This document shows positions 1 to 9,500 of a stretch of 64,000 nt of DNA, piece after piece. This stretch comes from Piscinibacter sp943370595 (GTDB lineage: Bacteria; Pseudomonadota; Gammaproteobacteria; Burkholderiales; Burkholderiaceae_C). Made by a program: the position numbers and the translations under genes. Numbering within the stretch: the stretch's first letter is position 1; every line of letters starts with the position of its first letter. The stretch lies in assembly GCA_943370595.1 (NCBI GenBank), contig CALRRO020000001.1, positions 496,001 to 560,000 on the forward strand, written 5' to 3'. The notes under the pieces were generated by a model. The model made no database searches and had not been told where the DNA came from. It saw nothing but the letters and a program-made list of their open reading frames with translations.

Positions 1-210
1 CAGCACCGGCACGGCAAGACCCTGCTCGCGCTCGGCGCCTCGAGCGCCCTGCTCGAACAGGCCGGCATCGCGGCGACCCTGCCCGACGGCACGCCTGATC
101 CGGGCGTGCTCACCGGCACCGAGGTCGACGCGTCGCTGCCGCGCTTCATCACCGCGCTCGGCCGGCATCGTCACCCCGAACGCGAGGCTGCAGCGGCCGC
201 GCCGCGCTGA
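1..210 (+). CDS. katE: C-terminal end of a large-subunit (HPII-type) catalase, 5' truncated
   Basis: The frame is open from the window edge to a TGA at 208-210 and gives 69 residues. The segment HGKTLLALGASSALLEQAGI followed by a short Gly/Pro-rich stretch and a threonine-rich turn resembles the C-terminal glutamine-amidotransferase-like domain that only large-subunit clade II catalases (KatE/HPII) carry. No haem or active-site part is visible because the gene starts outside the window. The tail ends in an Ala/Arg-rich run. A hydroperoxidase fits the stress-related character of the following genes. The family call rests on this short tail, so an unrelated PfpI-like protein remains possible. 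Confidence 0.6.
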   Translation, partial: QHRHGKTLLALGASSALLEQAGIAATLPDGTPDPGVLTGTEVDASLPRFITALGRHRHPEREAAAAAPR

Positions 211-240
211 CTCTCGGCGCGACACAGGCCGCGCTCGCGC

Positions 241-1056
241 CTAGCTGCCCGGCAGGACTTCGACGCCGACGCCGCGGTAGCCGACGAACCGGCAATGCCG
301 ATCGAGCATCGGCTGCCCGCTGACGCGGAACTGCTGCCGCGATCCGTCGGCGCGGGTGCGGTGGAACAGGAAGTCGAGGAAGGGCTGCCGATCGGCGATC
401 TTCGCCTGCAGCAGTTGCCGCTGCGCCGCATCCCAGCCGTCGTCGGCGTCACGCGCGGGGTCCGGCAGCAGCGGCCCGACGCGGATGCCCAGCATCTCCA
501 GCACCGGGCCGGACACCTTGGTGAACTCGCCGGCCTCGTCCTGTTCCCAGTACCAGTCGGAGGCCAGTTCGGTCAGCGCACGGAAGCGGGCCTCGCTCTC
601 GCGCAGTTCGCTGGTGCGCTCGGCCACGGTACGCTCCAGCGCCTGGTTGTGCTCGGCGAGCAGGCGATAGAGCAGCCGCACCTCGAGCATGTTATGGATG
701 CGCGTGCGGACTTCCGCCAGGTCGAAGGGCTTGCTGATGAAGTCCTTGGCGCCGGCCTGCAGCGCTCGCAGCTTGTGGCCGGGCTGTGCGGTGAGCACGA
801 TGACCGGCAGGTAGCCGCTGGCGTCGCCGGCCTTCAGTGCGGCCATCACGCCGAAGCCGTCCAGCTTGGGCATCTGCAGGTCGAGCAGGATCAGGTCGTA
901 GTCGTCGCGGCGGTGCATCGCGCAGACGTCGGCCGGCACCGAGCTGGCGCTGACATGGGTGTAGCCCGCCTCCTCGAGCATGCGGCTGAGCAGGCGCACG
1001 TTGGCGTCCTGGTCGTCGACGATCAGGATGCGGGCGTTGAGGATGCGCTGTTCCAT
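241..1056 (-). CDS. Response regulator with receiver and PAS-like output region
   Basis: The protein has 271 residues. An N-terminal receiver domain (about residues 8-125) shows the acidic pair D14-D15, phospho-acceptor D59 in LLDLQMP, the conserved Thr of VLTAQ and Lys of SKPFD. A coiled-coil linker (about 130-155, ending TVAERTSELRESEARF) leads to a PAS-like domain (about 155-265). No DNA-binding or enzymatic output is seen, so it probably works through protein contacts or passes phosphate on. ATG at 1056 was chosen; it lies two bases after the stop of the histidine kinase gene. A TTG six bases upstream would overlap that stop. The two genes are almost certainly co-transcribed and form one signalling unit. 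The stimulus is unknown. Confidence 0.85.
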   Translation of the reverse strand: MEQRILNARILIVDDQDANVRLLSRMLEEAGYTHVSASSVPADVCAMHRRDDYDLILLDLQMPKLDGFGVMAALKAGDASGYLPVIVLTAQPGHKLRALQAGAKDFISKPFDLAEVRTRIHNMLEVRLLYRLLAEHNQALERTVAERTSELRESEARFRALTELASDWYWEQDEAGEFTKVSGPVLEMLGIRVGPLLPDPARDADDGWDAAQRQLLQAKIADRQPFLDFLFHRTRADGSRQQFRVSGQPMLDRHCRFVGYRGVGVEVLPGS

Positions 1057-1058
1057 GG

Positions 1059-2795
1059 TCAAGGCAGGGTGACCGCGTCATCGCGACTGGCGGCGCGCAG
1101 GCGTGCCTCTTCCAGCGCGAGGTCGATGGTGTCGAGGAACTGGGGCACCTTGATCGGCTTGGTGAGATAGCGGAAGAAGCCGTTCTCCAGGCCCTTCTCG
1201 ACATCGCGCGGCATCGCGTTGGCACTCAACGCGACCACCGGAATGTGCGCGGTGGCCGGGTCGTCGGCCAGGATGCGCATCGCGGTGTTGCCGCTGATGC
1301 CAGGCAGGTTGATGTCCATCAGGATCATGTCGGGGGCCGACTCGCGCGCCACCTCGATGCCGCGCCGCCCGTCCTTCGCGCTGAGCAGCAGGATGTCGGG
1401 CCGGCGCGCCAGCAGGCGCGCGACCAACAGCAGGTTGGCCGGGTTGTCCTCGACGCACAGCACCGTGCGCATCGGCGGATGGTCGGCCCGTCGCGCCACG
1501 GGCGGGTGGTCGAGCGGTTCCACCGGCAGCTGCGTACCGGTGTCGGTGGCCGCCGGCAGTTCGATCCAGAACACGCTGCCCACGCCGACAGTGCTCTCGA
1601 CACCGATGCGGCCGCCCATCAGCGCCACCAGCTGCTTGCAGACCACGAGGCCGATGCCGGTGCCCTGCTCCGCGCCCGACTCCTGGCCGAGCCGGTTGAA
1701 GGGTTCGAACAGGTGCGCCAGCTTGTCGGCCGACAGGCCCTCGCCGGTGTCCTGCAGGCTGACGCGCACGCCGCCTCCGGCAGCGCGCCGGCAGCTGACC
1801 TCGACACGGCCGCCGACGCGGTTGTACTTGATGGCGTTAGACAGCAGGTTCACCAGCACCTGCTTGACGCGGGTGCGGTCGGCCTCGACCGACGGCAGGT
1901 CGTCCCAGGCATCGAAGGCCACGGCGATGCCACCTTGGCGCGCCTGCGGCTCGATCATCGACTGGCAGTCGGCGAGCACCTCGCCGATCGACACCGGCTC
2001 GATCGACAGCGACAGGCGGCCGGACTCGATGAGGCTCAGGTCCAGCACCTCGTTGATCAGCTCGAGCAGGTACCAGCCGGCCTGCAGGATCTGGTCGACG
2101 CTGCCCTGTTGCGCCGTGTTCAGCGCCGGCGTGCCGGAGTCCATCAGCTGGGCGAAGCCGAGGATCGCGTTCAACGGCGAACGCAATTCGTGGCTCATGC
2201 TGGAGAGGAAGTCGGACTTGGCCTGGTTGGCCCGCTCCGCAGCACCCTTGGCCTCCTGCATCTCGAGGTGGGTGTCGCGCAGGCTCTGGTCGAGCCGCTC
2301 GCGCTCGGCCTCGACCTTTCGGCGCGCCGTGTTGTCGGTGCCGATCAGCAGGTAGCCGATGATTACCCCGTGGGCGTCGCGCAGCGCCGTCACCGAGACC
2401 ATGGCCGGCAGGCGGCTGCCGTCCTTGCAGACGTAGGTCAGGTCGTGGATGTCCTCGATGCCGCGCGAGGCCTTGAACACCAGCGCCTCGAAACCCGGCG
2501 CAATCGTCGTGCCGACCTCGAGGCTGAGCTGCGCAGCACGGCGCTGGCCCTCCTCGCGGTCGGAGAAGTCGGCCGGCGTGAGCCGGTCGACGACGTCGGC
2601 CGCGGCATACCCCAGCATGCGTTCGGCGCCGACGTTGAAGATCTGCACCACGCCGGTGGCATCGGTCGCGATGCTGGAGAAGCTGGCGCTGTTGAGGATG
2701 GCCGCCTGCAAGGCCCCGGCCTGAAGCCGCCGCGGCTGGCGGGCGTTGGCGGCAGGCGCCGCAGTGTTCGTTGAGCGTGGCTTCAGGGTGGTCAT
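1059..2795 (-). CDS. Hybrid sensor histidine kinase (PAS-HisKA-HATPase-REC)
   Basis: 578 residues with no predicted membrane segment, so it is probably cytoplasmic. A PAS domain with a PAC-like tail covers about residues 32-160. A coiled coil leads to the HisKA box SHELRSPLNAILG with phospho-acceptor H202. The ATPase domain follows, with N-box NLLSNAIKYN near 316-325, a DTGEGL G1 box near 349-354 and GTGIGL near 378-383. A C-terminal receiver (about 443-570) has D494 in LMDINLPG. Phosphate can therefore pass from H202 to D494, and possibly to the adjacent response regulator. The intergenic space upstream holds a full copy of the recurrent palindrome promoter (2817-2863), whose predicted start leaves a leader of about 16 bases. 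Confidence 0.9.
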   Translation of the reverse strand: MTTLKPRSTNTAAPAANARQPRRLQAGALQAAILNSASFSSIATDATGVVQIFNVGAERMLGYAAADVVDRLTPADFSDREEGQRRAAQLSLEVGTTIAPGFEALVFKASRGIEDIHDLTYVCKDGSRLPAMVSVTALRDAHGVIIGYLLIGTDNTARRKVEAERERLDQSLRDTHLEMQEAKGAAERANQAKSDFLSSMSHELRSPLNAILGFAQLMDSGTPALNTAQQGSVDQILQAGWYLLELINEVLDLSLIESGRLSLSIEPVSIGEVLADCQSMIEPQARQGGIAVAFDAWDDLPSVEADRTRVKQVLVNLLSNAIKYNRVGGRVEVSCRRAAGGGVRVSLQDTGEGLSADKLAHLFEPFNRLGQESGAEQGTGIGLVVCKQLVALMGGRIGVESTVGVGSVFWIELPAATDTGTQLPVEPLDHPPVARRADHPPMRTVLCVEDNPANLLLVARLLARRPDILLLSAKDGRRGIEVARESAPDMILMDINLPGISGNTAMRILADDPATAHIPVVALSANAMPRDVEKGLENGFFRYLTKPIKVPQFLDTIDLALEEARLRAASRDDAVTLP

Positions 2796-2816
2796 GACTG
2801 CGGTACGGCGTCACGC

Positions 2817-2863
2817 AGACTAGGCCTGCCCTGCGCCCTGCGTCTGTGCGGTGGCGTACACAG
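2817..2863 (-). promoter_or_regulatory. Palindrome-type promoter of the hybrid histidine kinase
   Basis: On the plus strand the palindrome (2842-2863) reads GTCTGTGCG-GTGG-CGTACACAG. On the minus strand the proximal arm CGCACAGAC is followed after 19 bp by the -10-like TAGTCT (2822 down to 2817). The predicted transcription start is about 2811, upstream of the ATG at 2795. The same TAGTCT with identical flanks (plus-strand GCAGACTAGGC) recurs at 22689-22694 and 32802-32807. Confidence 0.7.
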
Positions 2864-2892
2864 CGCCCGCAGCCGACCGGCACCGGCCAGGC

Positions 2893-3468
2893 TCACTCCG
2901 CGGCGAGCCAGTCCTTCAGTTCGTCGGCATGGGCCTGCTCGTCGCCGAGGATGTCCTCGAGCAGCCGGCGCGTGGTCGAGTCCTTGTCGCCGATCATCGA
3001 GATGATCTGGCTGTAGGTCTCGATGGCGACTCGCTCGGCGATCAGGTTGGCCTTGATCATGGCCTTCAGGTCGGTCGACTCGTCGTAGGCCGCATGGCTG
3101 CGCTGCAGCAGCGTGTCGGGCGAGAAGTCCGGCTCGCCGCCGAGCTGCACGATGCGCCGCGCCAGCCGGTCGGCATGGGCTGCCTCCTCGCCGGCGTGGA
3201 CCAGGAACTCCTCGGCGATCTTCGGCGAGGCCAGGCCCTCGGCGGTGAAGTGGTGCCGCTTGTAGCGCAGCACGCAGACCAGCTCGGTGGCCAGCGAATC
3301 GTTGAGCAGCCGGATGACGTCCTTGCGCCACGGCCCGGAGTGCGGCGTCACCGCGCCCTGGCCGAGGTTGCGGCGTGCGGCGTCGATGGCCGCGTCGTCC
3401 AGCGCCATCGGCGTGTACTCCGCGGGCGCGAGCGGCGTGACGACGTTGTTTTCATGCTTGGCGGCCAT
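2893..3468 (-). CDS. Ferritin-like (bacterioferritin family) iron-storage protein
   Basis: 191 residues, four-helix ferritin-like fold. Candidate di-iron ligands are E62 (ATELVCVLRY), E95 and H98 (GEEAAHAD), E145 (LIAERVAIE) and E177/H180 (GDEQAHAD), giving the paired ExxH pattern of ferroxidase centres. An N-terminal extension of about 45 residues precedes the first helix. ATG at 3468 was chosen because AAGGA lies just upstream; a longer open frame to 3528 lacks such support. The protein should oxidise and store iron, limiting Fenton chemistry, which fits a nearby catalase and stress genes. It could also belong to the Dps-like or DUF892-like branches of the superfamily. It lies 69 bp downstream of the glucan synthase gene. 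Confidence 0.8.
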   Translation of the reverse strand: MAAKHENNVVTPLAPAEYTPMALDDAAIDAARRNLGQGAVTPHSGPWRKDVIRLLNDSLATELVCVLRYKRHHFTAEGLASPKIAEEFLVHAGEEAAHADRLARRIVQLGGEPDFSPDTLLQRSHAAYDESTDLKAMIKANLIAERVAIETYSQIISMIGDKDSTTRRLLEDILGDEQAHADELKDWLAAE

Positions 3469-3537
3469 GGCAATCCTTGGTGGTGGTGAAAGACAGTGCG
3501 GCAGGCCGGCGCCGATGCGCGAGCCCATGGTTGAACT

Positions 3538-6500
3538 CTAGGGAGCGCCACGGCCACTGCCCATCGGCGGAGCAGCCGCGCCGCTGTAGGACGTTGCCCC
3601 GGCACCGACGTCAAGCTGAACGCCGGCCGATCCGGCTGCCGCCGCGGCGAGTGGAATGACGTAGCAGGCGTCCGCGCCGGCCAGGCTCCAGGCCAGCGCC
3701 TCGCCCGGGTGCAGCAGCGTCGCCCCGAGCGGCGCCGCCACACGCGTCGCCTCTTCATCACCGGCGCGCAGCAGCACGAAGCTCAGCCGCCGGCCATCGC
3801 GCTGCAGGCTCAGTTCCGCGCGCGGCCAGTGCGCCGGCAGGCAGGGCTGGAAGTTCAGCGACTGCGCGCCCAGGCGCAGGCCGAAGATCGACTCGATCGC
3901 CGCGCGGTGCATCCACGCCGCCGCACCGGTGTACCAGCTCCAGCCGCCGCGGCCGACGTAGGGCGGCTGCGTGTAGACGTCGCCGGCCATCACGTAGGGC
4001 TCGATGCCGTAGGCCGCACGCTGCCGCGGATGCGCCGCACGGTGTGCCGGGCTCAGCCAGGTGAAGTAGCGCCAGGCCGCCTCGGCGCTGTCCGGGTGGC
4101 CATGGCGCACGGCCATCTCGGCCTGTGCCATCAGCGCCCACACCGCGCCGTGCGAGTACTGCCCGCCGTTCTCGCGCACGCCCGGCGGATAGGCCTGGAT
4201 GTAGCCGGCGCTGGGCAGCGCGTGCGCGAGCGGCGGATCGAGCAGGCGCACCAGCCCGGCCTGTGCGTCGACCAGCTGCGCCTCGACAGCCGCCATCGCC
4301 ACCACCTGCTGCGGCCAGCTGGCCACGCCGGAGAGCACGCCCCAGGCCTGTGCGATCAGGTCGATGCGCGCCTCGGCATTGGCCTGCGAACCGAGCGGGC
4401 TGCCATCGTCGAAGAAGGCGCGGCGGAACCAGGCACCGTCCCACGCGGCGCCGCGCAGTGCCGACTGCCAGCCCAGCGCGGCGTCTTCCCAGCGCTGCGC
4501 ACGCGCCGACTCGCCACGCGTGCGGGCGATCGGCGCGAAGTCGGCCACGAGCTCGCACAGGAACCAGCCCAGCCACACCGATTCACCCCGCCCCTCGTGG
4601 CCGACGCGGTTCATGCCGTCGTTCCAGTCACCGCTGCCCATCAGCGGCAGGCCGTGCACGCCGACCCGCAGGCTGCGGTCGATGGCTCGTGCCGCATGCT
4701 CGTAGACGCTGGCCGACTCCGCACTGACCGGCGGCGTGTCGTAGACGTCCTCGGCGCCGGGCGGGATGGCCGCGCCCTCGAGGAAGGGCACGGGCTCGTC
4801 GAGCAGCGCCGTGTCGCCGGTCGCGCGCAGGTAGTGCACGCAGGCCACGGCCAGCCACAGCAGGTCGTCGGAGAAATGCGTGCGCACCCCGGCACCGCCG
4901 GGGGCGTGCCACCAGTGCTGCACGTCGCCCTCGGGGAACTGCCGTGACGCGGCGAGCAGGATCTGCTCGCGCAGCATCTGCGGCGCGGCCCAGGCCAGCG
5001 CCATCGCGTCCTGCAGCTGGTCGCGGAAGCCGGTGGCGCCACCCGCCTGGTAGAAGCCGGCCTTGGCCCACATGCGGCAGGACACGGCCTGGTAGAGCAG
5101 CCAGCGGTTGACCATCGCATCGAACAGCGGGTCGGGCGTGCTCACCGTCGTGGCGCCGAGCAGCGTGTCCCAGGCCGCGCGCGCCGCGGCGAGCCGCTGG
5201 CGCGCCGGCACGGCCGCGGCGCGAATGGCCAGGTCACGCGCCGCCTCGGGGCTGCCCGCGTGGCCGAGCAGGAAGCTCCGCTCGGCCGACTCGCCCGCGC
5301 CGATGACCAGCGTGGTGGACAGCGCCGCGCACGGGTCCAGCCCACTGCCCTGCTGCTGGCCGAAATGGTCGGGCAGCTGCAGCCGGCCGCGTGCATCGAA
5401 GCATTCGCGCCGGTCGCAGGTCCAGTCCTCACCCTCGCCGCCGTCGTCGTCGGGCTCGGCCAGGCCGAAGAAGGCCGTGCCGCCGCCGAAGCCTGCAGAC
5501 TGTTCGCGCTGGGTGCACAGCAGCGCGCTCAGCTTGCCCTCGGCCAGGCGCTGGCGCAGCAGCGCGGTGTGCACCGTGCCGCGGTCGGCACGGCCCGCGC
5601 CCATGGCCCACTCGACGATGCCTGCGATGCGCAGCCGCAGCGTGCGCGTGCCGCGGTTGACGATGCGCAGCTGCACCTGCTTGACGGCGAGCAGCGGATC
5701 GACGCACCAGGTGACGCGCACCTCGGCGTCGCCACGGCGGTGCGCGATCACGCTGTAGCCCTGCCCGTGCACGACGCGGTAGGTCACCTGCTCATCGTCC
5801 GGGCTGCCCCAGGCGGAGGGTGTCGCGCTCCAGGTCTGGCGCGTGCGCAGGTCCTGCAGCAGCAGCCATTCGGATGGCGGGTCGGCCACCGCGTCGTTCG
5901 ACCAGGCAGTGACCTGGTTCAGCCGGCTGTTGCCCGCCCAGGTGTAGCCACCACCCGCCTCCGACACCTGCGTGCCGAAGCCCGGGTTGGCGATGACGTT
6001 GATCCAGGGCCGCTGCGGGCGCAGCGCCGCGCCGACCTCGAAGCCGAACTCACCCGAGCCGGCAGCGAACGTGCCCTGCGGCGCCGGCACCGGCGTGCTC
6101 GGCCCCGAGCTGGCCAGCAGCACGGCGCTCGACACCTCGTGGCGCCGCTCGAAGGCCGACTCGTGCAACGCGATCCACTCCTGCACGTGCAGCAGCAGCG
6201 GGCGACCGTCGGCCTGCAGGCGGATCCGCGCCAGGCCCCGCAGCGTCGCCAGTTCGTCGGCAGAGACCTCGTGCGCCGGCAGCACGACGAAGCCGGTGTG
6301 GGCCACGCCACCCTGCGCCGCGCTGTCGGCGGCATGGCGCTCGCGCAGCGCCGACAGTTCATGCTGCAGCGCCATCGCGTAAGAGGCCGGCTCGGCGTTG
6401 AGCACCACCAGGTCGCAGGCCACGCCGCCCCAGGACCACAGCCGCAGCGCCTGCGCCATCGAACGCAGCAGCCCCAGCCCCTGCGAGACACGCGCCGAGA

Positions 6501-9500
6501 CCAGCACGATCGGCCGGTCGCCGGAGATGCCGAAGCGCCACAGCAGCCGGCGGTCGCAGGCCACGCCGCTGTCCGCCGCCGTGGCGCTGCGCGGCGGCCG
6601 CGTCAGCGTCATCACCAGCGCAGTGGTCAGGCTCTGCACGGCCGCGAAGTTCTCGGCGCCGATGCGCAGCTCGCGCAGCCGGATGCCGGTCAGGGTGGCC
6701 GACATCAGCGAGGCGCGCTGCACATGGCTGGCCTGGCGGTACTTGTCGATCACCGCGCTGAGCACGCCGCCGTTGTCGGTGGCGGCCGTGGCGAAGGTCA
6801 GCATCGCCTTGGCCCCCGGTGCGATGCGCAGGCGCACGGCCAGTGCACAGACCGGGTCGAGCCCGGTGTCCAGCGCCACGGGTTCACCGTTGGCGGACAG
6901 CGGCGCCGCATCGAACGAGGCCAGCGGCCGGCTGGCACCGCGGTTGCGGCCCAGCCAGCGCTGCCGGTCGGTCTGCACACGGATGGCCAGCACCTGCGGA
7001 TCGCTGGCAGCAAGGAAGTGCGCCGCCATCATCCCGCGCTCGGTGGCCAGCCGCGGCGTGCGTTCGAACACCAGCGCCTGCAGCGCCGGCCGCCACTGCG
7101 CGCGCACGAACAGGTTGGAGAAGGCCGGATGCGCCTCGTCTGCACGCGGGTCGGCCAGCGTCACCTCGAAGGCCGACAGCAGCTCGATGTCGAGCATGCG
7201 CTCGCCGAGGTTGCGCAATTCGACCTGGCGGAACTCGATGTCGTCCTCCGGGCTCACCCACACCGTGGTGTGCGCCTGCACCTCGGGCCAGGTGGCGTCG
7301 AAGCAGACCCGGTCGGCGTGGAAGGTGCTGCCGTAGACCGCCGCCGAATCCGGCGCCGGGTGCTGGGTGATCGAGACCGCGCGCGGCTGCGCATCCCAGC
7401 GCAGGTAGAAGAAGCTGCCCAGCGCGTCGCGCAGTGCATCGTCGCGCCAGCGGGTGATGCCGGCCGTGCCCCAGCGGCTCCAGCCCGCGCCGTTGGCGCG
7501 CAGCGAGACGCTGTAGCGGCCGTTGGACAGCACGTGCGTCGGCTCCAGCGCTGCCGCGCCCGGCAGCACCTCGCGCAGCAGCCCCGGTGCGCGCCGCTTC
7601 AGCGCCTGCGGCGGCGGCCCCACCGGCGGCGCATAGAGCATCGACACCTCTCGCGGCGCGCGCTCGTGCAGCAGCGGCGCCATCGCCTCGAGGTGCGCAT
7701 CGGCCATCGCCCAGCGCCGCACCACACCATCGCGCAGCACGTTGGCCAGCGCGACCAGCGTCATGCCCTGGTGGTGCGACATGAAGGTGGCGACCGGCGT
7801 GAACGCTTCGCCCATCGCCTGGCGCGACGGCGTGTAGTCGAGCGCCTCGATGAAGCCCAGGCCCTCGCGTGCGCCGAGCGCCTGCAGGGCGGCGAAGTTG
7901 GCGCTGGCGCGGCGCGGTGCCAGCTGCGCCGCCAGCCCGGTGGCGTACGGCGCGATCACCAGTTCCTCGGGCGGCGTGCGGCGCAGCGCCAGCCGCGGCA
8001 CGCCCTGCGGCGCGTACTGGTAGGCCAGCGTGTGGTCCCGCCCGGCGTAGGCCGACTCGGAGATGCCCCAGGGCACGCCATGCGAGCGGGCGAAGTCGAT
8101 CTGCTCGCGCAGCGCCGCCAGGCCGGCATCGCGCAGCACGCTGCCCTCGGGTTCGTCGAGCAGCAGGCTGGGCATCAGGTACTCGAACATCGAGCCCGAC
8201 CACGAACGCAGCCCGGCCACCGCACCCACCGCGTAGAACGGCCGGCCCAGCGCCGCCCAGTGGCCCACCGGTACGTCGCCCTTGGCGATCGCCAGCAGGC
8301 TGGTCAGGCGCGACTCCGACGCCAGCAGGTCGTAGAAGCCGGCGTCGAGCTGCTGCTCGGCGACGCGGTAGCCGATGTGGAAGAGATGTCGGCGCGGGTG
8401 GTAGAGGAAGCGGTAGTCGGCACTCCAGGCGAGACCGGCGCAGGTGGTGGCGACGGCCTCGAGCCGCCGCGCGTCTTGCTCGGCGACGCCGTCGGCGCGG
8501 GCAAAGGCCAAGCAGGCCTGGCCCACCGCCAGCAGGTGGCCGCCGAGGTTGCCGCTGTCCACCGTCGACACGTACATCGGCAGCAGCGGCGCGCGTGTGA
8601 CCGTGTCGTACCAGTTGAGGAAGTGGCCGCGGTGCCGCTGCAGCGTGGCCAGTGTCGCCAGCGTGGCCTCCAGCCGCGCCAGCAGCTCGGCCGTGGCGAT
8701 CCAGCCGAACTCGTGCGCACAGGCGGCGCTGAGCAGGTACAGGCCGATGTTCGTCGGCGAGGTGCGGTGCGCGACCAGATCGTGCGGCAGGGTCTGCAGG
8801 TTGTCGGGCGGCAGGTGGTTCTCGTCGGCCGTCACGCAGCGCTCGAAGAAGCGCCAGGTGTCGCGCGCGACGCCTTCCAGATAGGCCTGGTCGGGCAGCG
8901 GCAGCGCGGCATCGGCCTCGGGCGGCTTCGCCCGGCTGGCCCACCAGGTCCACAGCGGCGAGGCAGCCCACAGCAGGCACAGCGCGATCGACAGCAGCGG
9001 ATGGGGTGAACCGGCCAGCAGCAGCGCGGCGAGCAGCAGCGCGGCGAGCACCGTCTCGGCCGCGTGGCGGCGCCACAGCACGCTGAGCCGGGTGGAGGCC
9101 TGCGCCTGCGCGCTGGCCGCCGTGGTCCACTCCAGCAGGTGGCGGCGGCTGATCGCCATGCGCCAGACCGCGCGCACGATCGCATCGGCACTCAGCAGCG
9201 CCTGCTGCAGCAGCTGCGCCAGGTGCCACCAGCCGCCCCACAGCGCGCGCAGCAGGTCGGCAAAGGCATGCCGGTAGAAGTGAAGGCGCGCGAGGTTCTC
9301 GCGGTGCGGCGACAAGCCCGACACCGCGCCGAGCAGCGGCCCGACCGAGAAGGCCGCGAACACCAGCAGCAGCGCCGCCAGCGGCGTGATGCCGATGCCG
9401 GCCAGGGCCAGCACGATCAGCGCCAGCGACATCGGAGCGACCAGCGAGCGGCGCAGGTTGTCGAACATCTTCCAGCGGTTGACCGCGCGCAGCCGGTAGC